Origin: Vibrio sp. S9_S30 | GTDB taxonomy: Bacteria; Pseudomonadota; Gammaproteobacteria; Enterobacterales; Vibrionaceae | Assembly (NCBI RefSeq): GCF_014694455.1 | Contig: NZ_JAAUWT010000001.1 | Coordinates: 124,001 to 188,000 of the forward strand | Direction of reading: 5' to 3' | DNA: 64,000 nt | In this document: one piece after another, positions 23,782 through 34,158 of the stretch | Numbering within the stretch: the first letter of the stretch is position 1 | How the letters are laid out: every line of letters begins with the position of its first letter | Position numbers and translations under genes: made by a program | The notes under the pieces: model-generated | Database searches by the model: none | Told to the model about the DNA's origin: nothing | The model's input: only the letters and a program-made list of their open reading frames with translations

Positions 23782-24921
23782 TTGAGTAAGTCAGCACTGT
23801 TAGTCCTAGAAGATGGGACTGTGTTCCATGGACAATCCATTGGAGCAGATGGCTCAGCTGTTGGTGAAGTCGTTTTTAACACCTCGATGACGGGGTACCA
23901 AGAAATCCTCACTGATCCTTCCTATTCTCAACAAATTGTTACTCTTACTTACCCTCACATTGGCAATACCGGAACCAATTCCGAAGACGAAGAATCTTCT
24001 TCCATTCATGCACAAGGCCTTGTGATTCGCGATCTCCCTCTTATCGCTTCAAACTTCCGTAACGAACAATCTCTTTCTGATTACCTTAAATCGCAAAATA
24101 TTGTTGGCATTGCTGACATTGATACGCGCAAGCTAACCCGTATTCTACGTGAGAAAGGTGCTCAAAATGGTTGTGTGGTAGCAGGCAATAACCTTGACGA
24201 AGCTTTGGCTCTTGCTAAAGCAAAAGAATTCCCTGGTTTGAAAGGTATGGATCTTGCGAAAGAAGTTACAACAAAAGAAACGTATCAATGGAAACAAGGT
24301 TCGTGGACGCTCGAGGGTGGTCTTCCGGAAGCAAAAGACGATGCTGAGCTGCCATACCACGTTGTTGCCTACGACTTCGGTGCAAAACGTAACATTTTGC
24401 GTATGCTTGTCGACCGCGGTTGCCGCCTAACGGTTGTTCCTGCCGAAACGTCAGCAGAAGACGTGTTGGCTCTCAATCCAGACGGTGTGTTCTTGTCTAA
24501 TGGACCGGGTGACCCAGAGCCTTGCACTTACGCTATTGAAGCCACAAAAGTTTTCCTTGAAAAAGGTCTTCCCATTTTTGGTATCTGTCTTGGTCACCAA
24601 ATCTTGGCACTGGCGTCTGGTGCTCAAACGGTGAAAATGAAGTTTGGTCATCATGGTGCAAACCACCCAGTAAAAGATTTGGATCGCAATGTTGTCATGA
24701 TTACCTCTCAAAACCACGGTTTTGCAGCGGATGAAGAAACGTTGCCAGAAAACCTTCGCGCGACGCATAAGTCACTGTTCGATGGCTCTTTACAAGGTAT
24801 TCATCGCACAGATAAGCCGGCATTTAGTTTCCAAGGGCATCCAGAAGCAAGCCCAGGCCCACACGATGCTGCGCCACTATTTGATCACTTTATCGAACTA
24901 ATTAAACAGCACTCAGCGTAA
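23782..24921 (+). CDS. carA: Carbamoyl-phosphate synthase small subunit CarA
   Basis: Glutaminase subunit that delivers ammonia to CarB for carbamoyl phosphate, the precursor of arginine and pyrimidines. It has 379 aa. The start is TTG at 23782 behind a strong CTGGAGG; E. coli carA also starts with TTG. The N-terminal domain includes [14 protein letters not shown] and [11 protein letters not shown]. The class I amidotransferase domain has the nucleophile in [14 protein letters not shown] and the His-Glu pair in [13 protein letters not shown]. carB follows after 17 bp. Confidence 0.97.
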   Translation: MSKSALLVLEDGTVFHGQSIGADGSAVGEVVFNTSMTGYQEILTDPSYSQQIVTLTYPHIGNTGTNSEDEESSSIHAQGLVIRDLPLIASNFRNEQSLSDYLKSQNIVGIADIDTRKLTRILREKGAQNGCVVAGNNLDEALALAKAKEFPGLKGMDLAKEVTTKETYQWKQGSWTLEGGLPEAKDDAELPYHVVAYDFGAKRNILRMLVDRGCRLTVVPAETSAEDVLALNPDGVFLSNGPGDPEPCTYAIEATKVFLEKGLPIFGICLGHQILALASGAQTVKMKFGHHGANHPVKDLDRNVVMITSQNHGFAADEETLPENLRATHKSLFDGSLQGIHRTDKPAFSFQGHPEASPGPHDAAPLFDHFIELIKQHSA

Positions 24922-24938
24922 TTTGGAGTAGAGAGAAA

Positions 24939-27900
24939 ATGCCAAAACGTACTGACATACAAAGTATTCTTATTCTGGGCGCTGGTCCGATCGTTATCGG
25001 TCAGGCATGTGAGTTTGACTACTCTGGTGCTCAAGCATGTAAAGCACTTCGTGAAGAAGGCTATCGAGTTATTTTGGTTAACTCGAACCCTGCAACCATC
25101 ATGACAGACCCAGAAATGGCAGATGCAACCTACATCGAGCCAATTCAATGGGAAGTTGTTCGTAATATCATTGCTAAAGAAAGACCTGATGCGGTTCTAC
25201 CTACCATGGGCGGTCAAACGGCATTGAACTGTGCGTTAGATTTAGAAAAGCACGGCGTTCTTGAAGAGTTTGGCGTCGAGATGATTGGTGCCACGGCGGA
25301 TGCGATTGATAAAGCAGAGGACCGTTCACGTTTCGATAAGGCGATGAAAGCCATTGGTCTTGAGTGCCCTACTGCTGATACGGCAAAAAGCATGGAAGAA
25401 GCTTACAAAGTTTTAGACATGGTTGGCTTCCCTTGCATCATTCGTCCATCGTTCACTATGGGTGGCACTGGCGGTGGTATCGCATACAACAAGGAAGAGT
25501 TTGAAGAGATTTGCCGCCGTGGTCTGGATCTGTCTCCAACCAATGAGCTTCTTATCGACGAATCTCTAATTGGTTGGAAAGAATACGAAATGGAAGTTGT
25601 TCGCGACAAAGCTGACAACTGCATCATCGTATGTGCAATCGAAAACTTCGATCCAATGGGGATTCACACGGGTGACTCAATCACCGTGGCTCCAGCTCAA
25701 ACGCTAACAGACAAAGAATACCAACTCATGCGTAACGCTTCACTCGCCGTACTGCGTGAAATTGGTGTCGAAACAGGCGGTTCGAACGTACAGTTTGGTA
25801 TCAACCCGAAAGATGGTCGTATGGTTATCATCGAGATGAACCCTCGTGTATCTCGCTCTTCTGCTCTTGCGTCTAAAGCAACAGGTTTCCCTATTGCGAA
25901 GATTGCCGCGAAGCTTGCGGTAGGCTTTACGCTTGACGAGCTAATGAATGATATTACAGGTGGTACCACTCCCGCTTCATTCGAGCCAACCATTGACTAC
26001 GTTGTTACTAAAATTCCTCGTTTCAACTTTGAAAAATTTGCAGGAGCAAATGACCGTCTGACAACTCAAATGAAATCAGTCGGTGAAGTTATGGCGATTG
26101 GTCGTAACCAGCAAGAATCTCTACAAAAAGCACTGCGTGGCTTAGAAGTCGGAGCAAATGGTTTCGATGAAATGGTTGATTTAGACGCTCCCGATGCATT
26201 GTCTAAAATCCGTCATGAGCTGAAAGAAGCGGGCGCAGAGCGAATCTGGTACATTGCCGATGCATTCCGTGCAGGGTTGTCAGTTGATGGTGTATTTAAT
26301 CTCACTCAAATCGATCGCTGGTTCTTGGTTCAAATTGAAGAACTTGTGAAACTCGAGAACGAAGTGAAAGTGGGCGGCTTTGCTGGTCTTACTCAAGAAG
26401 TGCTAAGCAAAATGAAGCGCAAAGGTTTCTCTGATGCGCGTCTATCGAGCTTGCTGGGCGTCTCTGAAAGCGAGATTCGTCGTCTACGTGACCAGTATGA
26501 CATTCACCCTGTGTACAAACGTGTTGATACGTGTGCAGCTGAGTTCTCTTCAGATACGGCTTACATGTACTCATCTTACGATGACGAGTGTGAAGCGAAC
26601 CCAACAGATAAAGACAAAATCATGATCTTGGGTGGCGGTCCCAACCGTATTGGTCAAGGTATTGAGTTCGATTACTGTTGTGTTCACGCCTCACTAGCGC
26701 TACGTGAAGATGGCTACGAAACTATCATGGTGAACTGTAACCCTGAGACGGTTTCGACAGATTACGATACTTCTGATCGTCTGTACTTTGAACCAGTAAC
26801 ACTGGAAGACGTACTCTCAATCGTTCGTGTTGAAAAGCCCAAAGGTGTGATTGTTCAGTATGGTGGTCAAACGCCGCTGAAATTGGCTCGTGCTTTAGAA
26901 GCGGCGGGTGTACCGATCATAGGGACAAGCCCAGATGCAATCGATCGAGCTGAAGACCGTGAGCGTTTCCAAGTTGCGGTTGACCGTCTTGGTCTTTTGC
27001 AGCCACAGAATGCAACCGTAACAACAATGGAGCAAGCGGTAGAGAAATCTCGTGAAATTGGCTTCCCATTAGTTGTGCGCCCCTCTTACGTACTGGGCGG
27101 TCGTGCGATGGAAATCGTATACGACGAGCAAGACTTACGTCGCTACTTCAACGAGGCAGTCAGCGTATCAAACGAATCTCCAGTGCTGCTTGATAGCTTC
27201 CTAGATGACGCGGTCGAAGTGGATATTGATGCGATCTGTGATGGAGAGCGCGTTGTTATCGGTGGTATCATGGAGCACATTGAACAAGCAGGCGTTCACT
27301 CAGGTGATTCAGCATGTTCTCTTCCTGCATACACGCTAAGCCAAGAAATCCAAGACGTGATGCGTGAGCAAGTTGAAAAGCTCGCGTTTGAACTGGGTGT
27401 TCGTGGTCTAATGAACACGCAGTTTGCGGTTAAGAATAATGAAGTGTACCTCATCGAGGTTAACCCTCGTGCAGCACGTACAGTTCCATTCGTATCGAAA
27501 GCCACTGGTGCGCCAATCGCTAAGATTGCTGCTCGTGTCATGGCGGGACAATCTTTAGAATCTCAAGGTTTTACCAAAGAAATCATCCCACCATACTACT
27601 CAGTGAAAGAGGTCGTTCTTCCATTCAATAAATTCCCAGGCGTAGACCCATTATTAGGTCCAGAAATGCGCTCTACTGGTGAAGTGATGGGGGTAGGCGC
27701 AACGTTTGCAGAAGCATACTCGAAAGCGGAATTGGGTTGTGGCAATATTTACCCAGAAGGTGGTCGCGCACTTCTTTCTGTTCGAGAAGGTGACAAGGAG
27801 CGTGTCGTTGATTTAGCCTCCAAGCTTTCTAAGCTTGGCTACCAGTTAGATGCGACGCACGGTACAGCGGTTATCCTTGGTGAAGCGGGCATCAATCCTC

Positions 27901-28172
27901 GCTTAGTCAACAAGGTACACGAAGGTCGTCCTCACATTCTTGATCGTATCAAGAACAACGAGTACACCTACATCGTGAATACCGCTGCAGGCCGTCAGGC
28001 GATTGAGGATTCGAAAGTACTGCGTCGCGGTGCTCTTGCAGAGAAAGTAAACTACACAACCACGTTAAACGCTGCGTTTGCTACTTGTATGGCGCATACA
28101 GCCAACGCGAAAACAAGCGTCACGTCTGTTCAGGAGCTGCATGCGAAAGTGAGAGAAAGTTTAAAGGCATAG
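24939..28172 (+). CDS. carB: Carbamoyl-phosphate synthase large subunit CarB
   Basis: Synthetase subunit making carbamoyl phosphate from bicarbonate, ammonia and two ATP. At 1077 aa it has the family length. It is an internal duplication of two ATP-grasp halves: the paired segments [19 protein letters not shown] and [18 protein letters not shown] start each half, and [16 protein letters not shown] pairs with [16 protein letters not shown]. The C-terminal MGS-like allosteric domain follows from about residue 935. A strong terminator closes the carAB operon. Confidence 0.98.
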   Translation: MPKRTDIQSILILGAGPIVIGQACEFDYSGAQACKALREEGYRVILVNSNPATIMTDPEMADATYIEPIQWEVVRNIIAKERPDAVLPTMGGQTALNCALDLEKHGVLEEFGVEMIGATADAIDKAEDRSRFDKAMKAIGLECPTADTAKSMEEAYKVLDMVGFPCIIRPSFTMGGTGGGIAYNKEEFEEICRRGLDLSPTNELLIDESLIGWKEYEMEVVRDKADNCIIVCAIENFDPMGIHTGDSITVAPAQTLTDKEYQLMRNASLAVLREIGVETGGSNVQFGINPKDGRMVIIEMNPRVSRSSALASKATGFPIAKIAAKLAVGFTLDELMNDITGGTTPASFEPTIDYVVTKIPRFNFEKFAGANDRLTTQMKSVGEVMAIGRNQQESLQKALRGLEVGANGFDEMVDLDAPDALSKIRHELKEAGAERIWYIADAFRAGLSVDGVFNLTQIDRWFLVQIEELVKLENEVKVGGFAGLTQEVLSKMKRKGFSDARLSSLLGVSESEIRRLRDQYDIHPVYKRVDTCAAEFSSDTAYMYSSYDDECEANPTDKDKIMILGGGPNRIGQGIEFDYCCVHASLALREDGYETIMVNCNPETVSTDYDTSDRLYFEPVTLEDVLSIVRVEKPKGVIVQYGGQTPLKLARALEAAGVPIIGTSPDAIDRAEDRERFQVAVDRLGLLQPQNATVTTMEQAVEKSREIGFPLVVRPSYVLGGRAMEIVYDEQDLRRYFNEAVSVSNESPVLLDSFLDDAVEVDIDAICDGERVVIGGIMEHIEQAGVHSGDSACSLPAYTLSQEIQDVMREQVEKLAFELGVRGLMNTQFAVKNNEVYLIEVNPRAARTVPFVSKATGAPIAKIAARVMAGQSLESQGFTKEIIPPYYSVKEVVLPFNKFPGVDPLLGPEMRSTGEVMGVGATFAEAYSKAELGCGNIYPEGGRALLSVREGDKERVVDLASKLSKLGYQLDATHGTAVILGEAGINPRLVNKVHEGRPHILDRIKNNEYTYIVNTAAGRQAIEDSKVLRRGALAEKVNYTTTLNAAFATCMAHTANAKTSVTSVQELHAKVRESLKA

Positions 28173-28203
28173 CATAATTATCAGTTTCTAATAAACAAAT
28201 CTG

Positions 28204-28228
28204 ACCCGCTCACTGAGCGGGTTTTTTT
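28204..28228 (+). terminator. Rho-independent terminator after carB
   Basis: The stem ACCCGCTC (28204-28211) with GAGCGGGT (28215-28222), a 3-nt loop and a T-run to 28228. Confidence 0.92.
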
Positions 28229-28772
28229 GTACATTTACTTTTATATGTCATTGCGAATGAGTGGGGGACTAGAAACAAAAACAATCGTAAGTGATAAGAT
28301 AGCATCGTCAAACATAATCAGTCACAACCTGGCGTTTTCATGCCAAAGAAGGCGCGCTCATCTCCATTTTTGGAGAGGTTTCCTGAATCCGTTCATGAGA
28401 GTCAATGAGGGGGGCTAGAAAGAGACGATGATGTTCGCTACGCCAGTTGAAACCAGACAAATAAAATGCGTTGATTGTGGAGTTGGAATCGAAGCGAACT
28501 CTTGGGTTGGGATCTACGCATTCATCACTTAAAAGCTTATGTTGAAAAGTATCCGCCTCTGCTGCCCATCAAGTATATATCAGATCTGACAGAGAACCGT
28601 TTTGCTAGAAAGCTACAACCCTACCTTCATCTTTTGTCGCTGGTTCGTTCTATGGTCATAGGAATGCGAGTAATAGGCAGCTTTTGTTTGTTGAGCGACC
28701 GAATGCTGCCGATGGATTGATTGGACTAATTTCTTTTAGGTTATGTCGAATTTGTTGAGATCCCAATACGAC
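28229..28772. other. Gene-poor region between carB and tRNA-Leu, possible decayed sequence
   Basis: About 540 bp without a confident gene. A short frame at 28428-28532 (34 codons, after AAGAGA) contains the zinc-ribbon-like pair IKCVDCGVGIEANS and then stops. In the next frame, DLRIHHLKAYVEKYPP and further protein-like sequence continue to about 28720. This could be one small gene broken by a frameshift, or coincidence; the family is not recognised. The frame at 28227-28418 has no Shine-Dalgarno and no recognisable features. The region lies at the 3' side of the tRNA gene, a common integration side, but no integrase was seen. Confidence 0.35.
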
Positions 28773-28800
28773 GAAAGGTCGCTATAAATAGCGACCTTTC
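28773..28800 (-). terminator. Hairpin downstream of tRNA-Leu
   Basis: A perfect 12-bp stem, GAAAGGTCGCTA (28773-28784) with TAGCGACCTTTC (28789-28800) and a 4-nt loop, lies 8 bp past the CCA end of the tRNA. The T-run is short, so termination strength is uncertain. It could act in either direction. Confidence 0.7.
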
Positions 28801-28807
28801 TAAATAA

Positions 28808-28892
28808 TGGTACCGGTGGGCGGACTTGAACCGCCACGCCCGAAGGCAACGGATTTTGAATCCGTCGTGTATACCAATTTCACCACACCGGC
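28808..28892 (-). tRNA. tRNA-Leu (anticodon CAA)
   Basis: An 85-nt tRNA on the minus strand with a long variable arm and an encoded CCA (28810-28808). The acceptor stem is GCCGGTG with CACCGGT, starting with a G-U pair as in other tRNA-Leu genes. The anticodon stem ACGGA/TCCGT encloses the loop TTCAAAA, giving anticodon CAA, which reads UUG. The T-arm GGTTCAAGTCC is intact. It is a solitary tRNA with its own near-consensus promoter. Confidence 0.96.
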
Positions 28893-28924
28893 ATCTTTGG
28901 GCTATTGCCCTTTCGATGATTGGC

Positions 28925-28952
28925 ATTATACGGATGACTTAAGCAGGTGCAA
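28925..28952 (-). promoter_or_regulatory. tRNA-Leu promoter
   Basis: Read on the minus strand, TTGCAC (28952-28947) and a perfect TATAAT (28930-28925) are separated by 16 bp, about 32 bp upstream of the mature tRNA 5' end. A short 5' leader would be removed by RNase P. Confidence 0.78.
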
Positions 28953-29085
28953 GAGTTAAATCTTTAAAAACCATTCGTTTGGTGATTATTTCATCATAAG
29001 TACTCGTGCTGTGCGCTAAGTCACTTCCAAATTCTGGTACTAGTTTATATTCTGTCGCTTTCCAACGATTACCCATGTGAGAGTT

Positions 29086-29556
29086 ATGTCTTTACAAACG
29101 AACCCTGCAGGATTGCTTCGAAGGCTAGGCGCATTGATGTATGACGCCCTTATTATACTTGCCATAGAAATGATGGCTGGGGGATTAGTGATTGCGATTC
29201 TGTTTGCTTTCAACGCGGCAGGTTTAATGGATTACGGAAGCTACGTTGATGCAAGCGACTTGTTAACCAATCATCCAGTTTGGAGTGTCCTGTATACGGG
29301 GTATCTCGCGGCAGTGTGGGTTGGGTTTATTGTTTTCTTTTGGACGAGAGCGGGGCAAACCTTAGGAATGCGGGCGTGGAAGTTACGTGTGCAAAATGAG
29401 GATGGCTCCTCTATTACTGTGACTCAAGCATTAATCCGAGTTGCAACATCCGGTTTTGGCTTGGCTAATCTGACCGTACCATTTGATCCCAAGAAACGTG
29501 CTTTTCATGATATTTGGGCGAAAACCCAAGTGGTTGTGTTGCCTAAAGCGAATTAA
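29086..29556 (+). CDS. RDD family membrane protein
   Basis: Small membrane protein of the RDD family (named for conserved Arg and Asp residues), whose cellular role is mostly unknown. The N-terminal RRLGALMYDALII carries the family Arg and Asp, with hydrophobic spans at about residues 16-40, 66-88 and, more weakly, near 115-130. The RAGQTLGMRAWKLRV segment is the second family signature. ATG 29086 is preferred because GAGAG lies just upstream; a GTG three codons earlier is possible. It converges on lptG with a shared hairpin terminator between them. Confidence 0.85.
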   Translation: MSLQTNPAGLLRRLGALMYDALIILAIEMMAGGLVIAILFAFNAAGLMDYGSYVDASDLLTNHPVWSVLYTGYLAAVWVGFIVFFWTRAGQTLGMRAWKLRVQNEDGSSITVTQALIRVATSGFGLANLTVPFDPKKRAFHDIWAKTQVVVLPKAN

Positions 29557-29583
29557 CCAAAATCAAACTAACCAAAACAACAG

Positions 29584-29608
29584 AAAAGGAGGTAGCCCCT
29601 CCTTTTTT
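29584..29608. terminator. Terminator between the RDD gene and lptG
   Basis: The stem AAAAGGAGG (29584-29592) with CCTCCTTTT (29598-29606) has T residues on the plus side and T residues on the minus side as well. It lies between convergent genes and could serve both. Confidence 0.85.
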
Positions 29609-29632
29609 GTTGTTTATTATTTTGGCTGATGC

Positions 29633-30703
29633 TTACACTTTTCGCCGCATCAATAAGATGGCGATACTCATGAATACCACACTAGGCATAAGCGCGCCCA
29701 CAGGGGCTGGGAGATTGTAGAGCAAGCTGGCGTTACTGAAGGTTTCTGCGAATATGTAGAAACCAAACCCTGCAATAACACCGGAAAGGATTCTCGCTCC
29801 CATGGTTACGCTGCGAAGTGGTCCAAAAACAAAAGACATGGCGACAAACATCATGACGCCGACAGAGATTGGCTGAGTTGCTTTACGCCAAAAGGCCAAA
29901 TCGTAGCGGCTTGCATCTTGCTCCGAATCTTTTAGGTAGGTTACGTAGCTCCAAAGCTCGGTGAGCGGTAACTCTTCCGGCTGAACCGTTACGACTGCTA
30001 GCTTGTCTGGGGTTAAGGTGGTTGTCCATTCCTGAATGTCGATTTTTTGCTTGGATATTTCAACGTCATTTTTAAATTCGGTTTTAACGACATTTTTTAC
30101 TTGCCATGTTCTTTCCGACACGTAGTCCGCTTCTTCCGCAAACATGCTATAGGCGAGCTTCTTATCTTCATCAAAGAACCAAATGTTTACACCTTGCAAT
30201 CTCTCCCCATTTACACGACCCACATAAATGAAGTTGCTGCCATCTTTCGCCCAGACACCGCTTCGGACAGACACAATGTTGCCTCCGGATACTGCAAATG
30301 TACGGAGTTCTCGTGCCATTTTTTGAGTAGCGGGTGCGCCCCATTCGCCAAGCATCATAACGATAATCATGATAGGAATGGCCGTTTTCAATACTGAAAA
30401 GCCAATGTCTAGCTTGGAGTAACCAGACGCTTGCATCACTACTAGCTCGGAACTTGCCGCTAACATCCCAAGCCCAATTAATGCGCCGAGCAATACGGCC
30501 ATTGGGAAAAACAATTCCACATCGCGCGGTAGAGCCAGCATGACATAGTAAAAAGCGAGTAATGCATCGTAGCTGCCTTCGCCAACCGCTCTCAGCTGTT
30601 CAACATATTTGATGATGGCGGATAGACCGACCAACGTCGTCAGAGTTAAAGCGGTCGTCGAGATTATTGTTCGACCAATGTACCAATCGAGGATCTTAAA
30701 CAC
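29633..30703 (-). CDS. lptG: LPS export permease LptG
   Basis: Inner-membrane subunit of the LptB2FGC transporter that extracts LPS from the cytoplasmic membrane. It has 356 aa with three membrane spans near each end around a periplasmic beta-jellyroll domain. The N-terminal LDWYIGRTIISTTALT and the later FWRKATQPISVGVMMFVAMS are typical of the YjgQ family. It starts 3 bp after lptF ends and is co-transcribed with it. Partners lptA, lptB and lptC are encoded at 45468-47241. Confidence 0.97.
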   Translation of the reverse strand: MFKILDWYIGRTIISTTALTLTTLVGLSAIIKYVEQLRAVGEGSYDALLAFYYVMLALPRDVELFFPMAVLLGALIGLGMLAASSELVVMQASGYSKLDIGFSVLKTAIPIMIIVMMLGEWGAPATQKMARELRTFAVSGGNIVSVRSGVWAKDGSNFIYVGRVNGERLQGVNIWFFDEDKKLAYSMFAEEADYVSERTWQVKNVVKTEFKNDVEISKQKIDIQEWTTTLTPDKLAVVTVQPEELPLTELWSYVTYLKDSEQDASRYDLAFWRKATQPISVGVMMFVAMSFVFGPLRSVTMGARILSGVIAGFGFYIFAETFSNASLLYNLPAPVGALMPSVVFMSIAILLMRRKV

Positions 30704-30706
30704 GCT

Positions 30707-31804
30707 TTACGCCACCTTTCTTTTGAAATTGTCTTTTAACTGCCGCAAGAAGGTGCTGTCCATACTATTGAGCAAGATACCCAAAAGAAGAGCGACACCA
30801 TTGATGAACCATAACCCAATGGAAGCGGGTAAACTGCCTTCTTCAATTGCGGATTTGCCGGAACTCAGTAGCAAGAAGTAGGTGAGATAGATAAGTACCG
30901 CCGGTGCCATTTTCGCAAAGCGACCCTGGCGGGGGTTCACTGCGGAAAGTGGGATAACAATCATCGTGAGTAGTGGAATACAAACGATAAGAGAAATTCG
31001 CCATTGGAGCTCAGCTTGGTCACGTTTGTCGTCTGAGTTGATGAGATCGAGTGTTGGCGTCGCCATTAAGCTCAATGAACGTTGTGTCGCTGCTCGTTGC
31101 CCTATTAGAGCTTCATACTCTTTGTAATCGGTAATCATGTAATCGAGGCGAGTTGGGATACCTTCGTATCTTTTGCCATCATACAGGGTAAGAACTTGAC
31201 GACCATCAGACAATTCTTGCATCTTTCCTGTGTCCGCAAACATGACACTAGGTCGGATAGAACCTCTTGGTAGTACCTGTGCAATAAAAACATTCTTTAA
31301 TTCTTTCTTTTCAATCTCATCGACAAAAACGACAGCGGATCCGTCAGGAGAAGCTTGAAATTGCCCTTTTTGCAGTAAATCTATGCTGTTGTCCGATTCA
31401 ATTTCAGAGAATATTTGGGTGATTTTCTGTTGACTCCAAGAAGATAACCACAATGAATTAAACGCCGCTAAAGCCCCTGTAATGATCGCCAAGCTCAGTG
31501 CTGCCTGAATCAAGAATTTGTTCCCGATTCCGGTTGCATTCATTACGGTAATTTCACTTTCAGCGTACAACCGCCCGAAAGTGAGCAATATGCCAAGATA
31601 TAAACTTAAAGGGAGCATAAACATACCCATCGTGGGCATGTTTAAGCCGACCAGTGTTAAGATCAAACGTGCAGGCACATCGCCATCAGAGGCGTTAGAC
31701 AGTACTCGAATGAATTCTTGGCTAAGAAAGATCAAAAACAGGACTAAAAATACCGCAAATTGAGTCTTGATTGTCTCGCGGATCAAATATCTAACAATAA
31801 TCAC
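30707..31804 (-). CDS. lptF: LPS export permease LptF
   Basis: Partner of LptG in the LPS-exporting ABC transporter. It has 365 aa with the same layout: N-terminal spans beginning MIIVRYLIRETIKTQF, a periplasmic domain and C-terminal spans. ELQWRISLIVCIPLLTMIVI before the last spans is typical. It is first in the lptFG operon and divergent from pepA, with 191 bp between the starts, as in many gammaproteobacteria. Confidence 0.97.
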   Translation of the reverse strand: MIIVRYLIRETIKTQFAVFLVLFLIFLSQEFIRVLSNASDGDVPARLILTLVGLNMPTMGMFMLPLSLYLGILLTFGRLYAESEITVMNATGIGNKFLIQAALSLAIITGALAAFNSLWLSSWSQQKITQIFSEIESDNSIDLLQKGQFQASPDGSAVVFVDEIEKKELKNVFIAQVLPRGSIRPSVMFADTGKMQELSDGRQVLTLYDGKRYEGIPTRLDYMITDYKEYEALIGQRAATQRSLSLMATPTLDLINSDDKRDQAELQWRISLIVCIPLLTMIVIPLSAVNPRQGRFAKMAPAVLIYLTYFLLLSSGKSAIEEGSLPASIGLWFINGVALLLGILLNSMDSTFLRQLKDNFKRKVA

Positions 31805-31826
31805 GCTGAAATCACCTATAGAAAAC

Positions 31827-31853
31827 TTGTTTTTTTAATTGAATCACTATAAT
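31827..31853 (+). promoter_or_regulatory. Candidate pepA promoter
   Basis: A perfect -10 TATAAT (31848-31853) lies in the lptF-pepA gap. The -35 is weak (TTGTTT 31827-31832, 15 bp spacing). The leader to the chosen pepA start would be about 135 nt. Confidence 0.35.
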
Positions 31854-31995
31854 TTCTCGTTGAATCTTTTATTTTTAAATCTTTGGCTAATTGTTAGTCA
31901 ACATAATGGGCTTAGCATTCCAACGTGAATATTTTATTCTAAGTGTGCATTATCTAACATTTAGTTCAGTTTGTCTTCAGGATGTAGGAGTACGC

Positions 31996-33507
31996 ATGGA
32001 GTTCAGTGTAAAAAGTGGCAGCCCTGAGAAGCAGCGCAGCGCATGTATCGTTGTCGGTGTTTTTGAGCCTCGCCGTCTTTCTCCAGTAGCGGAGCAGCTC
32101 GATAAAATTAGTGATGGCTACATCAGTTCACTATTACGACGTGGTGACTTGGAAGGTAAACCAGGGCAGATGCTACTTCTGCACCAAGTACCTGGTGTTC
32201 TATCTGAGCGCGTTCTACTTGTAGGCTGTGGTAAAGAGCGTGAGCTTGGCGAGCGCCAATACAAAGAAATTATTCAGAAAACCATCAGCACACTTAATGA
32301 GACAGGCTCAATGGAAGCCGTCTGCTTCCTAACAGAATTGCACGTTAAAGGACGAGATACTTATTGGAAAGTTCGTCAAGCAGTCGAGTCAACAAAAGAT
32401 GGTTTGTACACGTTTGATCAATTCAAAAGCACGAAACCAGAAACTCGTCGCCCTTTGCGTAAGCTTGTATTCAATGTGCCAACTCGTCGTGAGTTGAACA
32501 TAGGGGAGAAGGCTATCTGTCATGGTTTAGCCGTTGCTTCCGGCGTAAAAGCGTCGAAAGATTTAGGCAATATGCCTCCTAATGTTGCGAATCCTGCTTA
32601 TCTTGCTTCTCAAGCTCGTCGATTAGCCGACGAGCACGAAACGGTATCGACCAAGATCATTGGCGAGCAAGAGATGGAAAAGTTGGGTATGACATCTTAC
32701 TTGGCGGTTGGTCGTGGTTCTCACAACGAATCTCTCATGTCCATCATGGAATACAAAGGTGCACCAGATTCTGAAACCAAGCCCATTGTATTAATAGGTA
32801 AGGGGTTGACGTTTGATTCCGGTGGTATTTCGTTGAAGCCGGGAGCGGGCATGGATGAAATGAAGTACGACATGTGTGGTGCAGCATCGGTATTCGGTAC
32901 GATGAAGGCTCTGGCTAAATTGAATCTTCCAATTAATGTAGTGGGGATTCTAGCGGGCTGTGAGAACATGCCAGGCAGTAATGCTTATCGTCCTGGTGAC
33001 ATCTTAACAACGATGTCAGGCCAAACGGTTGAAGTATTAAACACGGATGCCGAAGGTCGCTTAGTTCTTTGTGATGTATTAACTTATGTAGAACGTTTTG
33101 AGCCTGAGTGTGTTATTGACGTAGCGACATTAACTGGTGCATGTGTTGTCGCATTGGGTCACCACATCAGCGGTGTGATTTCGAACCATAACCCACTTTC
33201 TCATGAACTGATTAATGCATCTGAGCAAGCGGGCGATCGCGCATGGCGTTTGCCAATGGGTGAAGAGTACCAAGAGCAAATTGCGAGTCCGTTTGCTGAT
33301 ATGGCTAATATTGGTGGTAAATCAGCAGGTACAATTACAGCGGGTTGTTTCTTATCGCGCTTTACTAAGAAATACAATTGGGCGCACCTAGATATCGCAG
33401 GTACGGCTTGGAAATCGGGTGGGAAAGATAAAGGCTCTACAGGTCGCCCTGTCTCAATGCTGGTCCAATTCCTTCTTAACCGAAGTGGCCAGGATACTGA
33501 AGAGTAA
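31996..33507 (+). CDS. pepA: Cytosol (leucyl) aminopeptidase PepA
   Basis: M17 metallo-aminopeptidase that forms a hexamer. In E. coli it is also a DNA-binding protein acting at carAB (CarP) and in plasmid dimer resolution; carAB is nearby here, though shared regulation is only inferred. ATG 31996 ([11 protein letters not shown]) follows TAGGAG and gives 503 aa, the E. coli length; the 35 codons upstream are probably untranslated. Metal-binding segments [16 protein letters not shown] and the M17 signature NTDAEGRL are intact. Confidence 0.96.
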   Translation: MEFSVKSGSPEKQRSACIVVGVFEPRRLSPVAEQLDKISDGYISSLLRRGDLEGKPGQMLLLHQVPGVLSERVLLVGCGKERELGERQYKEIIQKTISTLNETGSMEAVCFLTELHVKGRDTYWKVRQAVESTKDGLYTFDQFKSTKPETRRPLRKLVFNVPTRRELNIGEKAICHGLAVASGVKASKDLGNMPPNVANPAYLASQARRLADEHETVSTKIIGEQEMEKLGMTSYLAVGRGSHNESLMSIMEYKGAPDSETKPIVLIGKGLTFDSGGISLKPGAGMDEMKYDMCGAASVFGTMKALAKLNLPINVVGILAGCENMPGSNAYRPGDILTTMSGQTVEVLNTDAEGRLVLCDVLTYVERFEPECVIDVATLTGACVVALGHHISGVISNHNPLSHELINASEQAGDRAWRLPMGEEYQEQIASPFADMANIGGKSAGTITAGCFLSRFTKKYNWAHLDIAGTAWKSGGKDKGSTGRPVSMLVQFLLNRSGQDTEE

Positions 33508-33521
33508 ATCTTCACATTTTT

Positions 33522-33548
33522 GAAAGGGCCGACAGGCTCTTTCTTTTT
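33522..33548 (+). terminator. Rho-independent terminator after pepA
   Basis: The stem GAAAGGGCC (33522-33530) with GGCTCTTTC (33535-33543), one G-T pair, a GACA loop and five T residues. A related TTCTTTTTAAC element repeats at 33541 and 33558. Confidence 0.8.
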
Positions 33549-33602
33549 AACTGGCTTTTCTTTTTAACGAATTTTGGCTTTGTAACTGAGTTGTAATACC
33601 TG

Positions 33603-34052
33603 ATGGCAACGGCAACATTTTATCTGATCAAAGAAAACAGCCCTCAGTCTGAAGAACTGGGCTTTCATGCGTATGTTGTTTTTCTTGCCCACCATTTTGC
33701 CAAGCAGGGTGCGAAAGTGTACGTTAACGCTGAAAGTCAAAAGTGTGCAGAAGCGGTCGCGGAACTGTTTTGGCAAGCGGAGCCTGACACATTTGTTGCC
33801 CATAACTTGGTGGGGGAAGGTCCCAAATCAGGAACGGGTATCGAAATTGGCTACTCCAATGTGAAGCCAGCATGGAACAGACAGATCGTTATAAATATGG
33901 CGAATGATGAGACAACTTTTGCTCCAACCTTTGGTCAAGTGGTAGACTTCGTTCCCTGCGAAGAAAAAGCTAAGCAACAAGCTCGAGAAAGGTATAAAAT
34001 TTACCGCCAAGCTGGATATCAGCTGGAAACTATCGAGATTCAACATCCTTAG
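33603..34052 (+). CDS. holC: DNA polymerase III subunit chi
   Basis: Chi subunit of the clamp-loader complex, linking it to single-stranded DNA-binding protein. It has 149 aa. The N-terminus ATFYLIKENSPQSEEL and the central VNAESQKCAEAVAELFW match HolC, as does RYKIYRQAGYQLETIE at the C-terminus. It lies between pepA and valS, the usual gammaproteobacterial order. A terminator upstream suggests its own promoter. Confidence 0.95.
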   Translation: MATATFYLIKENSPQSEELGFHAYVVFLAHHFAKQGAKVYVNAESQKCAEAVAELFWQAEPDTFVAHNLVGEGPKSGTGIEIGYSNVKPAWNRQIVINMANDETTFAPTFGQVVDFVPCEEKAKQQARERYKIYRQAGYQLETIEIQHP

Positions 34053-34158
34053 TCAAACCTTATAGTTAAGAAATTTCGCAAGTACAAATCGTACTGAGAG
34101 TTTTCAATTATAGAGTTTGACCAAGATTAACCCGTAAACGTATCCATTTAAGAGCACT

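Noticed and set aside
28227..28418. 63-codon frame just after the carB terminator
   Set aside because: It starts within the terminator T-run, lacks a ribosome-binding site and does not look like protein.
31891..31995. N-terminal extension of pepA
   Set aside because: The internal ATG at 31996 has a good Shine-Dalgarno and gives exactly the usual 503 aa; the extension is hydrophobic and unlike PepA.
33535..33570. Imperfect tandem repeat of GGCTnTTTCTTTTTAAC type after pepA
   Set aside because: It overlaps the terminator T-tract and is low-complexity; no function is suggested.
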